From Coriaria nepalensis (Eukaryota; Streptophyta; Magnoliopsida; Cucurbitales; Coriariaceae), in contig CP114482.1 of the NCBI GenBank assembly GCA_027186245.1, positions 25,377,209 through 25,441,208 of the forward strand: DNA of 64,000 nt, given 5' to 3'. A program made the position numbers and the translations under genes. Shown one piece after another: positions 9,931 through 23,943 of this stretch. The notes under the pieces were generated by a model. That model worked only from the letters and a program-made list of their open reading frames with translations. It ran no database searches and was not told where the DNA came from. The first letter of the stretch is position 1. The number at the start of each line of letters is the position of its first letter.

Positions 9931-11784
9931 TGATTGAAAAGACTGAGTGATATGCTTTTTAATGCTAAAATAATGCATTGTTGTCTTTAGTAGATTAATT
10001 GCAAGTTATGTAAGAAAATAATGTTTGAAGGGCGAAAATAGAATTCGTTCGAATTAATTTAGAATGATTTAATGACTAGAACAGACTTAGTGAGATGACT
10101 TCAAGGCTAAACAAATGCATTGTTGCCTTCAATAGATCAACTACAAGTTATGCATGAAAGTCATGTTTAAAGGCCAAATTTCATTCGAAGTGATTTAGAA
10201 TGATTTACTGACAAAAAGAGACGCAAAAATATGACTTTAAGGCTAAAAAATGCATAGTTGCCATCAATAGATCAATTGCAAGTTATGCATGAAAGTCGCT
10301 TTTTAAATGCAAAAAGAGAATTGGTTCGAAGTGCCTTCAAACAATTTAGTGAATGAAAAGACAGAGTGATATGCTTTTTAATGCTAAAATAATGCATTGT
10401 TGTCTTTAGTAGATTAATTGCAAGTTATGTATGAAAATAATGTTTGCAGGGCGAAAATAGAATTCGTTCGAATTAATTTAGAATTATTTAATGACTAGAA
10501 GAGACTTAGTGACATGACTTTAAGGCTAAACAAATGCATTGTTGCCTTCAATAGATCAACTGCAAGTTATGCACGAAAGTCATGTTTAAAGGCCGAATTT
10601 CGTTCGAAGTGATTTAGAATGATTTACTGACTAAAAGAGACGCAAAAATATGACTTTAAGGCTAAAAAATGCATAGTTGCCATCAATAGATCAATTGCAA
10701 GTTATGCATGAAAGTCGCTTTTTAAATGCAAAATGAAAATTGGTTCGAAGTGCCTTCAAATAATCTAATGATTGAAAAGACTGAGTGATATGCTTTTTAA
10801 TGCTAAAATAAAGCATTGTTGTCTTCAATAGATTAATTACAAGTTATGTAAGAAAATAATGTTTGAAGGGCAAAAATAGAATTCGTTCGAATTAATTAAG
10901 AATGATTTAATGACCAGAAGAGACTCAGTGACATGACTTTAAGGCTAAATAAATGCATTGTTTCCTTCAATAGATCAACTGCAAATTATGCACAAAAGTC
11001 ATGTTTAAAGGCCGAATTTCGTTCGAAGTGATTTACAATGATTTACTGACTAAAAGAGACGCAAAAATATGACTTTAAGGCTAAAAAATGCACAGTTGCC
11101 AGCAATAGATCAATTGCAAGTTATGCATGAAAGTCGCTTTTTAAATGCAAAAAGAGAATTGGTTCGAAGTGCCTTCAAACAATTTAATGATTGAAAAGAC
11201 TGACTGATATGCTTTTTAATGCTAAAATAATGCATTGTTGTCTTTAGAAGATTAATTGCAAGTTATGTAAGAAAATAATGTTTGAAGGGCGAAAATAGAA
11301 ATGGTTCGAATTAATTTAGAATGATTTGATGACTAGAAGAGACTTAGTGAAATGACTTAAACGCTAAACAAATGCATTGTTGCATTCAACAGATCAACTG
11401 CAAGTTATGCACGAAAGTCGCTTTTTAAATGCAAAAAGAGAATTGGTTCGAAGTGCCTTCAAACAATTTAATGACTGAGAAGACTGAGTGATATGCTTTT
11501 TAATGCTAAAATAATGCATTGTTGTCTTTAGTAGATTAATTGCAAGTTATGTAAGAAAATAATGTTTGGAGGGTGAAAATAGAATTCGTTCGAATTAATT
11601 TAGAATGATTTAATGACTAGAACAGACTTAGTGAGATGACTTCAAGGCTAAACAAATGCATTGTTGCCTTCAATAGATCAACTACAAGTTATGCATGAAA
11701 GTCATGTTTAAAGGCCAAATTTCATTCGAAGTGATTTAGAATGATTTACTGACAAAAAGAGACGCAAAAATATGACTTTAAGGC
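9931..11784 (+). repeat. Transition segment, partial relative of the 4,053-bp unit
   Basis: This segment contains variants later found in the 4,053-bp repeat: AACAGACTTAGTGAGATGAC near 10,080 and 11,621, GTGAATGAAAAGAC near 10,350, GCAAAATGAAAATTGG near 10,730, and a 284-bp short unit at 11,189. The match is in pieces and in a different order of units, so it is a related precursor or rearranged partial copy, not a fourth full copy. Confidence 0.75.
11189..11472 (+). repeat. Shortened 284-bp unit (A + B/C hybrid)
   Basis: The spacing between successive A starts is 284 bp, which is 419 - 135. After A, the B monomer runs to GCAAGTTATGCACGAAAGTC and continues directly as C (GCTTTTTAAATGC). The junction lies in a stretch where B and C are almost identical. 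The same structure recurs inside the 4,053-bp units, so this copy is probably close to the source of that amplification. Confidence 0.88.
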
Positions 11785-14700
11785 TAAAAAATGCATAGTT
11801 GCCATCAATAGATCAATTGCAAGTTATGCATGAAAGTCGCTTTTTAAATGCAAAAAGAGAATTGGTTCGAAGTGCCTTCAAATAATCTAACGATTGAAAA
11901 GACTGAGTGATATGCTTTTTAATGCTAAAATAATGCATTGTTGTCTTTAGTAGATTAATTGCAAGTTATGTAAGAAAATAATGTTTGGAGGGTGAAAATA
12001 GAATTCGTTCGAATTAATTTAGAATGATTTAATGACTAGAACAGACTTAGTGAGATGACTTCAAGGCTAAACAAATGCATTGTTGCCTTCAATAGATCAA
12101 CTACAAGTTATGCATGAAAGTCATGTTTAAAGGCCAAATTTCATTCGAAGTGATTTAGAATGATTTACTGACAAAAAGAGACGCAAAAATATGACTTTAA
12201 GGCTAAAAAATGCATAGTTGCCATCAATAGATCAATTGCAAGTTATGCATGAAAGTCGCTTTTTAAATGCAAAAAGAGAATTGGTTCGAAGTGCCTTCAA
12301 ACAATTTAGTGAATGAAAAGACGGAGTGATATGCTTTTTAATGCTAAAATAATGCATTGTTGTCTTTAGTAGATTAATTGCAAGTTATGTATGAAAATAA
12401 TGTTTGCAGGGCGAAAATAGAATTCGTTCGAATTAATTTAGAATGATTTAATGACTAGAAGAGACTTAGTGACATGACTTTAAGGCTAAACAAATGCATT
12501 GTTGCCTTCAATAGATCAACTGCAAGTTATGCACGAAAGTCATGTTTAAAGGCCGAATTTCGTTCGAAGTGATTTAGAATGATTTACTGACTAAAAGAGA
12601 CGCAAAAATATGACTTTAAGGCTAAAAAATGCATAGTTGCCATCAATAGTTCAATTGCAAGTTATGCATGAAAGTCGCTTTTTAAATGCAAAATGAAAAT
12701 TGGTTCGAAGTGCCTTCAAATAATCTAATGATTGAAAAGACTGAGTGATACGCTTTTTAATGCTAAAATAATGCATTGTTGTCTTTAGTAGATTAATTGC
12801 AAGTTATGTAAGAAAATAATGTTTGAAGGGTGAAAATAGAATTCGTTCGAATTAATTTAGAATGATTTAATGACTAGAAGAGACTTAGTGACATGACTTT
12901 AAGGCTAAACAAATGCATTGTTGCTTTCAATAGATCAACTACAAATTATGCACGAAAGTCATGTTTAAAGGCCGAATTTCGTTCGAAGTGATTTAGAATG
13001 ATTTATTGACTAAAAGAGACGCAAAAATATGACTTTATGGCTAAAAAATGCATAGTTGCCATCAATAGATCAATTGGAAGTTATGCATGAAAGTCGCTTT
13101 TTAAATGCAAAAAGAGAATTGGTTCGAAGTGCCAAAAATAATCTAATGATTGAAAAGACTGAGTGATATGCTTTTTAATGATAAAATAATGCATTGTTGT
13201 CTTTAGTAGATTAATTGCAAGTTATGTAAGAAAATAATGTTTGAAGGGCGAAAATAGAATTCGTTCGAATTAATTTAGAATGATTTAATGACTAGAAGAG
13301 ACTCAGTGACATGACTTCAAGGCTAAACAAATGCATTGTTTCCTTCAATAGATCAACAGCAAGTTATGCATGAAAGTCATGTTTAAAGGCCGAATTTCAT
13401 TCGAAGTGATTTAGAATGATTTACTGACAAAAAGAGACGCAAAAATATGACTTTAAGGCTAAAAAATGCATAGTTGCCATCAATAGATCAATTGCAAGTT
13501 ATGCATGAAAGTCGCTTTTTAAATGCAAAAAGAGAATTGGTTCGACGTGCCTTCAAATAATCTAATGATTGAAAAGACTGAGTGATATGCTTTTTAATGC
13601 TAAATAATGCATTGTTGTCTTTAGTAGATTAATTGCAAGTTATGTAAGAAAATAATGTTTGGAGGGCGAAAATATAATTCGTTCGAATTAATTTAGAATG
13701 ATTTAATGACTAGAAGAGACTCAGTGACATGACTTCAAGGCTAAACAAATGCATTGTTTCCTTCAATAGATCAATTGCAATTTATGCATGAAAGTCATGT
13801 TTAAAGTCCGAATTTCATTCGAAGTGATTTCGAATGATTTACTGACTAAAAGAGACGCAAAAATAAGACTTTAAGGCTAAAAAATGCATAGTTGCCATCA
13901 ATAGATCAATTGCAAGTTATGCATGAAAGTAGCTTTTTAAATGCAAAAAGAGAATTGGTTTGCAGTGCCTTCAAACAATTTAATGATTGAAAAGACTGAG
14001 TGATATGCTTTTTAATGCAAAAATAATGCATTGTTGTCCATAGAAGATTAATTGCAAGTTATGTAAGAAAATAATGTTTGGAGGGCAAAAATATAATTTG
14101 TTCGAATTAATTTAAAATGATTTAATGACTAGATGAGACTCAGTGACATGACTTCAAGGCTAAACAAATGCATTGTTGCCTTCAATAGATCCACTGCAAG
14201 TTATGCATGAAAGTCATGTTTAAAGGCCGAATTTCGTTCGAAGTGATTTAGAATGATTTACTAACTAAAAGAGACGCAAAAATATGACTTTAAGGCAAAT
14301 AAATGCATAGTTGCCATCAATAGATCAATTGCAAGTTATGCATGAAAGTCGCTTTTTAAATGCAAAAGGAGAAATGGTTCGAAGTGCCTTCAAACAATTT
14401 AGTGAATGAAAAGACTGAGTGATATGCTTTTTAATGCTAAAATAATGCATTGTTGTCTTTAGTAGATTAATTGCAAGTTATGTAAGAAAATAATGTTTGA
14501 AGGGCGAAAATAGAATTCGTTCGAATTAATTTAGAATGATTTAATGACTACAAGAGACTTAGTGACATGACTTTAAGGCTAAACAAATGTATTGTTGCCT
14601 TCAATAGATCAACTGCAAGTTACGCATGAAAGTCATGTTTAAAGGCCGAATTTCGTTCGAAGTGATTTAGAATGATTTACTGACTAAAAGAGACGCAAAA

Positions 14701-15837
14701 ATATGACTTTAAGGCTAAAAAATGCATAGTTGCCATCAATAGATCAATTGCAAGTTATGCATGAAAGTCGCTTTTTAAATGCGAAAAGAGAATTGGTTCG
14801 AAGTGCCTTCAAACAATTTAATGATTGAGAAGACTGAGTGATATGCTTTTTAATGCTAAAACAATGCATTGTTGTCTTCAATAGATTAACTACAAGTTAT
14901 GTAAGAAAATAATGTTTGAAGGGCGAAAATAGAAATGGTTCGAATTAATTTAGAATGATTTGATGACTAGAAGAGACTTAGTGAAATGACTTAAACGCTA
15001 AACAAATGCATTATTGCATTCAACAGATCAACTGCAAGTTATGCACGAAAGTCGCTTTTTAAATGCAAAAAGAGAATTGGTTCGAAGTGCCTTCAAACAA
15101 TTTAATGACTGAGAAGACTGAGTGATATGCTTTTTAATGCTAAAATAATGCATTGTTGTCTTCAATAGATTAATTACAAGTTATGTAAGAAAATAATGTT
15201 TGAAGGGCAAAAATAGAATTCGTTCGAATTAATTTAGAATGATTTAATGACTAGAAGAGACTCAGTGACATGACTTTAAGACTAAACAAATGCATTGTTG
15301 CCTTCAATAGATCAACTGCAAGTTATGCACGAAAGTCATGTTTAAAGGCCGAATTTCGTTCGAAGTGATTTAGAATGATTTACTGACTAAAAGAGACGCA
15401 AAAATATGACTTTAAGGCTAAAAAATGCATAGTTGCCATCAATAGATCAATTGCAAGTTATGCATGAAAGTCGCTTTTTAAATGCGAAAAGAGAATTGGT
15501 TCGAAGTGCCTTCAAACAATGTAATGATTGAAAAGACTGAGTGATATGCTTTTTAATGCTAAAATAATGCGTTGTTGTCTTCAATAGATTAATTACAAGT
15601 TATGTAAGAAAATAATGTTTGAAGGGCAAAAATAGAATTCGTTCGAATTAATTTAGAATGATTTAATGACTAGAAGAGACTCAGTGACATGACTTTAAGA
15701 CTAAACAAATGCATTGTTGCCTTCAACAGATCAACTGCAAGTTATGCACGAAAGTCATGTTTAAGGGCCGAATTTCGTTCGAAGTGATTTAGAATTATTT
15801 ACTGACTAAAAGAGACGCAAAAATATGACTTTACGGC
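11785..15837 (+). repeat. 4,053-bp unit, copy 1
   Basis: First copy. Its start is set by the first position from which it matches the sequence 4,053 bp downstream; just before it, TTAAGG here faces TTACGG in the later register. It contains the 284-bp unit at 14,823. Confidence 0.85.
14823..15106 (+). repeat. 284-bp short unit inside 4,053-bp copy 1
   Basis: This is an A monomer (GATTGAGAAGACTG start, GAAATGGTTCGAATT variant) followed by a B/C hybrid with TTGCATTCAACAGATC. Length is 284 bp between A starts at 14,823 and 15,107. Confidence 0.88.
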
Positions 15838-18800
15838 TAAAAAATGCATAGTTGCCATCAATAGATCAATTGCAAGTTATGCATGAAAGTCGCTTTTTAA
15901 ATGCAAAAAGAGAATTGGTTCGAAGTGCCTTCAAATAATCTAACGATTGAAAAGACTGAGTGATATGCTTTTTAATGCTAAAATAATGCATTGTTGTCTT
16001 TAGTAGATTAATTGCAAGTTATGTAAGAAAATAATGTTTGGAGGGTGAAAATAGAATTCGTTCGAATTAATTTAGAATGATTTAATGACTAGAACAGACT
16101 TAGTGAGATGACTTCAAGGCTAAACAAATGCATTGTTGCCTTCAATAGATCAACTACAAGTTATGCATGAAAGTCATGTTTAAAGGCCAAATTTCATTCG
16201 AAGTGATTTAGAATGATTTACTGACAAAAAGAGACGCAAAAATATGACTTTAAGGCTAAAAAATGCATAGTTGCCATCAATAGATCAATTGCAAGTTATG
16301 CATGAAAGTCGCTTTTTAAATGCAAAAAGAGAATTGGTTCGAAGTGCCTTCAAACAATTTAGTGAATGAAAAGACGGAGTGATATGCTTTTTAATGCTAA
16401 AATAATGCATTGTTGTCTTTAGTAGATTAATTGCAAGTTATGTATGAAAATAATGTTTGCAGGGCGAAAATAGAATTCGTTCGAATTAATTTAGAATGAT
16501 TTAATGACTAGAAGAGACTTAGTGACATGACTTTAAGGCTAAACAAATGCATTGTTGCCTTCAATAGATCAACTGCAAGTTATGCACGAAAGTCATGTTT
16601 AAAGGCCGAATTTCGTTCGAAGTGATTTAGAATGATTTACTGACTAAAAGAGACGCAAAAATATGACTTTAAGGCTAAAAAATGCATAGTTGCCATCAAT
16701 AGTTCAATTGCAAGTTATGCATGAAAGTCGCTTTTTAAATGCAAAATGAAAATTGGTTCGAAGTGCCTTCAAATAATCTAATGATTGAAAAGACTGAGTG
16801 ATACGCTTTTTAATGCTAAAATAATGCATTGTTGTCTTTAGTAGATTAATTGCAAGTTATGTAAGAAAATAATGTTTGAAGGGTGAAAATAGAATTCGTT
16901 CGAATTAATTTAGAATGATTTAATGACTAGAAGAGACTTAGTGACATGACTTTAAGGCTAAACAAATGCATTGTTGCTTTCAATAGATCAACTACAAATT
17001 ATGCACGAAAGTCATGTTTAAAGGCCGAATTTCGTTCGAAGTGATTTAGAATGATTTATTGACTAAAAGAGACGCAAAAATATGACTTTATGGCTAAAAA
17101 ATGCATAGTTGCCATCAATAGATCAATTGGAAGTTATGCATGAAAGTCGCTTTTTAAATGCAAAAAGAGAATTGGTTCGAAGTGCCAAAAATAATCTAAT
17201 GATTGAAAAGACTGAGTGATATGCTTTTTAATGATAAAATAATGCATTGTTGTCTTTAGTAGATTAATTGCAAGTTATGTAAGAAAATAATGTTTGAAGG
17301 GCGAAAATAGAATTCGTTCGAATTAATTTAGAATGATTTAATGACTAGAAGAGACTCAGTGACATGACTTCAAGGCTAAACAAATGCATTGTTTCCTTCA
17401 ATAGATCAACAGCAAGTTATGCATGAAAGTCATGTTTAAAGGCCGAATTTCATTCGAAGTGATTTAGAATGATTTACTGACAAAAAGAGACGCAAAAATA
17501 TGACTTTAAGGCTAAAAAATGCATAGTTGCCATCAATAGATCAATTGCAAGTTATGCATGAAAGTCGCTTTTTAAATGCAAAAAGAGAATTGGTTCGACG
17601 TGCCTTCAAATAATCTAATGATTGAAAAGACTGAGTGATATGCTTTTTAATGCTAAATAATGCATTGTTGTCTTTAGTAGATTAATTGCAAGTTATGTAA
17701 GAAAATAATGTTTGGAGGGCGAAAATATAATTCGTTCGAATTAATTTAGAATGATTTAATGACTAGAAGAGACTCAGTGACATGACTTCAAGGCTAAACA
17801 AATGCATTGTTTCCTTCAATAGATCAATTGCAATTTATGCATGAAAGTCATGTTTAAAGTCCGAATTTCATTCGAAGTGATTTCGAATGATTTACTGACT
17901 AAAAGAGACGCAAAAATAAGACTTTAAGGCTAAAAAATGCATAGTTGCCATCAATAGATCAATTGCAAGTTATGCATGAAAGTAGCTTTTTAAATGCAAA
18001 AAGAGAATTGGTTTGCAGTGCCTTCAAACAATTTAATGATTGAAAAGACTGAGTGATATGCTTTTTAATGCAAAAATAATGCATTGTTGTCCATAGAAGA
18101 TTAATTGCAAGTTATGTAAGAAAATAATGTTTGGAGGGCAAAAATATAATTTGTTCGAATTAATTTAAAATGATTTAATGACTAGATGAGACTCAGTGAC
18201 ATGACTTCAAGGCTAAACAAATGCATTGTTGCCTTCAATAGATCCACTGCAAGTTATGCATGAAAGTCATGTTTAAAGGCCGAATTTCGTTCGAAGTGAT
18301 TTAGAATGATTTACTAACTAAAAGAGACGCAAAAATATGACTTTAAGGCAAATAAATGCATAGTTGCCATCAATAGATCAATTGCAAGTTATGCATGAAA
18401 GTCGCTTTTTAAATGCAAAAGGAGAAATGGTTCGAAGTGCCTTCAAACAATTTAGTGAATGAAAAGACTGAGTGATATGCTTTTTAATGCTAAAATAATG
18501 CATTGTTGTCTTTAGTAGATTAATTGCAAGTTATGTAAGAAAATAATGTTTGAAGGGCGAAAATAGAATTCGTTCGAATTAATTTAGAATGATTTAATGA
18601 CTACAAGAGACTTAGTGACATGACTTTAAGGCTAAACAAATGTATTGTTGCCTTCAATAGATCAACTGCAAGTTACGCATGAAAGTCATGTTTAAAGGCC
18701 GAATTTCGTTCGAAGTGATTTAGAATGATTTACTGACTAAAAGAGACGCAAAAATATGACTTTAAGGCTAAAAAATGCATAGTTGCCATCAATAGATCAA

Positions 18801-19890
18801 TTGCAAGTTATGCATGAAAGTCGCTTTTTAAATGCGAAAAGAGAATTGGTTCGAAGTGCCTTCAAACAATTTAATGATTGAGAAGACTGAGTGATATGCT
18901 TTTTAATGCTAAAACAATGCATTGTTGTCTTCAATAGATTAACTACAAGTTATGTAAGAAAATAATGTTTGAAGGGCGAAAATAGAAATGGTTCGAATTA
19001 ATTTAGAATGATTTGATGACTAGAAGAGACTTAGTGAAATGACTTAAACGCTAAACAAATGCATTATTGCATTCAACAGATCAACTGCAAGTTATGCACG
19101 AAAGTCGCTTTTTAAATGCAAAAAGAGAATTGGTTCGAAGTGCCTTCAAACAATTTAATGACTGAGAAGACTGAGTGATATGCTTTTTAATGCTAAAATA
19201 ATGCATTGTTGTCTTCAATAGATTAATTACAAGTTATGTAAGAAAATAATGTTTGAAGGGCAAAAATAGAATTCGTTCGAATTAATTTAGAATGATTTAA
19301 TGACTAGAAGAGACTCAGTGACATGACTTTAAGACTAAACAAATGCATTGTTGCCTTCAATAGATCAACTGCAAGTTATGCACGAAAGTCATGTTTAAAG
19401 GCCGAATTTCGTTCGAAGTGATTTAGAATGATTTACTGACTAAAAGAGACGCAAAAATATGACTTTAAGGCTAAAAAATGCATAGTTGCCATCAATAGAT
19501 CAATTGCAAGTTATGCATGAAAGTCGCTTTTTAAATGCGAAAAGAGAATTGGTTCGAAGTGCCTTCAAACAATGTAATGATTGAAAAGACTGAGTGATAT
19601 GCTTTTTAATGCTAAAATAATGCGTTGTTGTCTTCAATAGATTAATTACAAGTTATGTAAGAAAATAATGTTTGAAGGGCAAAAATAGAATTCGTTCGAA
19701 TTAATTTAGAATGATTTAATGACTAGAAGAGACTCAGTGACATGACTTTAAGACTAAACAAATGCATTGTTGCCTTCAACAGATCAACTGCAAGTTATGC
19801 ACGAAAGTCATGTTTAAGGGCCGAATTTCGTTCGAAGTGATTTAGAATTATTTACTGACTAAAAGAGACGCAAAAATATGACTTTACGGC
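15838..19890 (+). repeat. 4,053-bp unit, copy 2
   Basis: Second copy, which I could not distinguish from copy 1 by eye. It contains the 284-bp unit at 18,876. Confidence 0.85.
18876..19159 (+). repeat. 284-bp short unit inside 4,053-bp copy 2
   Basis: Same structure and sequence as the unit 4,053 bp upstream: A followed by a B/C hybrid. Confidence 0.88.
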
Positions 19891-22800
19891 TAAAAAATGC
19901 ATAGTTGCCATCAATAGATCAATTGCAAGTTATGCATGAAAGTCGCTTTTTAAATGCAAAAAGAGAATTGGTTCGAAGTGCCTTCAAATAATCTAACGAT
20001 TGAAAAGACTGAGTGATATGCTTTTTAATGCTAAAATAATGCATTGTTGTCTTTAGTAGATTAATTGCAAGTTATGTAAGAAAATAATGTTTGGAGGGTG
20101 AAAATAGAATTCGTTCGAATTAATTTAGAATGATTTAATGACTAGAACAGACTTAGTGAGATGACTTCAAGGCTAAACAAATGCATTGTTGCCTTCAATA
20201 GATCAACTACAAGTTATGCATGAAAGTCATGTTTAAAGGCCAAATTTCATTCGAAGTGATTTAGAATGATTTACTGACAAAAAGAGACGCAAAAATATGA
20301 CTTTAAGGCTAAAAAATGCATAGTTGCCATCAATAGATCAATTGCAAGTTATGCATGAAAGTCGCTTTTTAAATGCAAAAAGAGAATTGGTTCGAAGTGC
20401 CTTCAAACAATTTAGTGAATGAAAAGACGGAGTGATATGCTTTTTAATGCTAAAATAATGCATTGTTGTCTTTAGTAGATTAATTGCAAGTTATGTATGA
20501 AAATAATGTTTGCAGGGCGAAAATAGAATTCGTTCGAATTAATTTAGAATGATTTAATGACTAGAAGAGACTTAGTGACATGACTTTAAGGCTAAACAAA
20601 TGCATTGTTGCCTTCAATAGATCAACTGCAAGTTATGCACGAAAGTCATGTTTAAAGGCCGAATTTCGTTCGAAGTGATTTAGAATGATTTACTGACTAA
20701 AAGAGACGCAAAAATATGACTTTAAGGCTAAAAAATGCATAGTTGCCATCAATAGTTCAATTGCAAGTTATGCATGAAAGTCGCTTTTTAAATGCAAAAT
20801 GAAAATTGGTTCGAAGTGCCTTCAAATAATCTAATGATTGAAAAGACTGAGTGATACGCTTTTTAATGCTAAAATAATGCATTGTTGTCTTTAGTAGATT
20901 AATTGCAAGTTATGTAAGAAAATAATGTTTGAAGGGTGAAAATAGAATTCGTTCGAATTAATTTAGAATGATTTAATGACTAGAAGAGACTTAGTGACAT
21001 GACTTTAAGGCTAAACAAATGCATTGTTGCTTTCAATAGATCAACTACAAATTATGCACGAAAGTCATGTTTAAAGGCCGAATTTCGTTCGAAGTGATTT
21101 AGAATGATTTATTGACTAAAAGAGACGCAAAAATATGACTTTATGGCTAAAAAATGCATAGTTGCCATCAATAGATCAATTGGAAGTTATGCATGAAAGT
21201 CGCTTTTTAAATGCAAAAAGAGAATTGGTTCGAAGTGCCAAAAATAATCTAATGATTGAAAAGACTGAGTGATATGCTTTTTAATGATAAAATAATGCAT
21301 TGTTGTCTTTAGTAGATTAATTGCAAGTTATGTAAGAAAATAATGTTTGAAGGGCGAAAATAGAATTCGTTCGAATTAATTTAGAATGATTTAATGACTA
21401 GAAGAGACTCAGTGACATGACTTCAAGGCTAAACAAATGCATTGTTTCCTTCAATAGATCAACAGCAAGTTATGCATGAAAGTCATGTTTAAAGGCCGAA
21501 TTTCATTCGAAGTGATTTAGAATGATTTACTGACAAAAAGAGACGCAAAAATATGACTTTAAGGCTAAAAAATGCATAGTTGCCATCAATAGATCAATTG
21601 CAAGTTATGCATGAAAGTCGCTTTTTAAATGCAAAAAGAGAATTGGTTCGACGTGCCTTCAAATAATCTAATGATTGAAAAGACTGAGTGATATGCTTTT
21701 TAATGCTAAATAATGCATTGTTGTCTTTAGTAGATTAATTGCAAGTTATGTAAGAAAATAATGTTTGGAGGGCGAAAATATAATTCGTTCGAATTAATTT
21801 AGAATGATTTAATGACTAGAAGAGACTCAGTGACATGACTTCAAGGCTAAACAAATGCATTGTTTCCTTCAATAGATCAATTGCAATTTATGCATGAAAG
21901 TCATGTTTAAAGTCCGAATTTCATTCGAAGTGATTTCGAATGATTTACTGACTAAAAGAGACGCAAAAATAAGACTTTAAGGCTAAAAAATGCATAGTTG
22001 CCATCAATAGATCAATTGCAAGTTATGCATGAAAGTAGCTTTTTAAATGCAAAAAGAGAATTGGTTTGCAGTGCCTTCAAACAATTTAATGATTGAAAAG
22101 ACTGAGTGATATGCTTTTTAATGCAAAAATAATGCATTGTTGTCCATAGAAGATTAATTGCAAGTTATGTAAGAAAATAATGTTTGGAGGGCAAAAATAT
22201 AATTTGTTCGAATTAATTTAAAATGATTTAATGACTAGATGAGACTCAGTGACATGACTTTAAGGCTAAACAAATGCATTGTTGCCTTCAATAGATCCAC
22301 TGCAAGTTATGCATGAAAGTCATGTTTAAAGGCCGAATTTCGTTCGAAGTGATTTAGAATGATTTACTAACTAAAAGAGACGCAAAAATATGATTTTAAG
22401 GCAAATAAATGCATAGTTGCCATCAATAGATCAATTGCAAGTTATGCATGAAAGTCGCTTTTTAAATGCAAAAGGAGAAATGGTTCGAAGTGCTTTCAAA
22501 CAATTTAGTGAATGAAAAGACTGAGTGATATGCTTTTTAATGCTAAAATAATGCATTGTTGTCTTTAGTAGATTAATTGCAAGTTATGTAAGAAAATAAT
22601 GTTTGAAGGGCGAAAATAGAATTCGTTCGAATTAATTTAGAATGATTTAATGACTACAAGAGACTTAGTGACATGACTTTAAGGCTAAACAAATGTATTG
22701 TTGCCTTCAATAGATCAACTGCAAGTTACGCATGAAAGTCATGTTTAAAGGCCGAATTTCGTTCGAAGTGATTTAGAATGATTTACTGACTAAAAGAGAC

Positions 22801-23943
22801 GCAAAAATATGACTTTAAGGCTAAAAAATGCATAGTTGCCATCAATAGATCAATTGCAAGTTATGCATGAAAGTCGCTTTTTAAATGCGAAAAGAGAATT
22901 GGTTCGAAGTGCCTTCAAACAATTTAATGATTGAGAAGACTGAGTGATATGCTTTTTAATGCTAAAACAATGCATTGTTGTCTTCAATAGATTAACTACA
23001 AGTTATGTAAGAAAATAATGTTTGAAGGGCGAAAATAGAAATGGTTCGAATTAATTTAGAATGATTTGATGACTAGAAGAGACTTAGTGAAATGACTTAA
23101 ACGCTAAACAAATGCATTACTGCATTCAACAGATCAACTGCAAGTTATGCACGAAAGTCGCTTTTTAAATGCAAAAAGAGAATTGGTTCGAAGTGCCTTC
23201 AAACAATTTAATGACTGAGAAGACTGAGTGATATGCTTTTTAATGCTAAAATAATGCATTGTTGTCTTCAATAGATTAATTACAAGTTATGTAAGAAAAT
23301 AATGTTTGAAGGGCAAAAATAGAATTCGTTCGAATTAATTTAGAATGATTTAATGACTAGAAGAGACTCAGTGACATGACTTTAAGACTAAACAAATGCA
23401 TTGTTGCCTTCAATAGATCAACTGCAAGTTATGCACGAAAGTCATGTTTAAAGGCCGAATTTCGTTCGAAGTGATTTAGAATGATTTACTGACTAAAAGA
23501 GACGCAAAAATATGACTTTAAGGCTAAAAAATGCATAGTTGCCATCAATAGATCAATTGCAAGTTATGCATGAAAGTCGCTTTTTAAATGCGAAAAGAGA
23601 ATTGGTTCGAAGTGCCTTCAAACAATGTAATGATTGAAAAGACTGAGTGATATGCTTTTTAATGCTAAAATAATGCGTTGTTGTCTTCAATAGATTAATT
23701 ACAAGTTATGTAAGAAAATAATGTTTGAAGGGCAAAAATAGAATTCGTTCGAATTAATTTAGAATGATTTAATGACTAGAAGAGACTCAGTGACATGACT
23801 TTAAGACTAAACAAATGCATTGTTGCCTTCAACAGATCAACTGCAAGTTATGCACGAAAGTCATGTTTAAGGGCCGAATTTCGTTCGAAGTGATTTAGAA
23901 TTATTTACTGACTAAAAGAGACGCAAAAATATGACTTTACGGC
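19891..23943 (+). repeat. 4,053-bp unit, copy 3
   Basis: Third copy. I found four differences from copy 2, all transitions: T instead of C at 22,261, 22,394 and 22,494, and C instead of T at 23,120. It contains the 284-bp unit at 22,929. Matching continues about 70 bp into a fourth register. Confidence 0.85.
22929..23212 (+). repeat. 284-bp short unit inside 4,053-bp copy 3
   Basis: Same structure as the two upstream copies, with one difference, CATTACTGC instead of CATTATTGC at 23,120. Confidence 0.88.
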
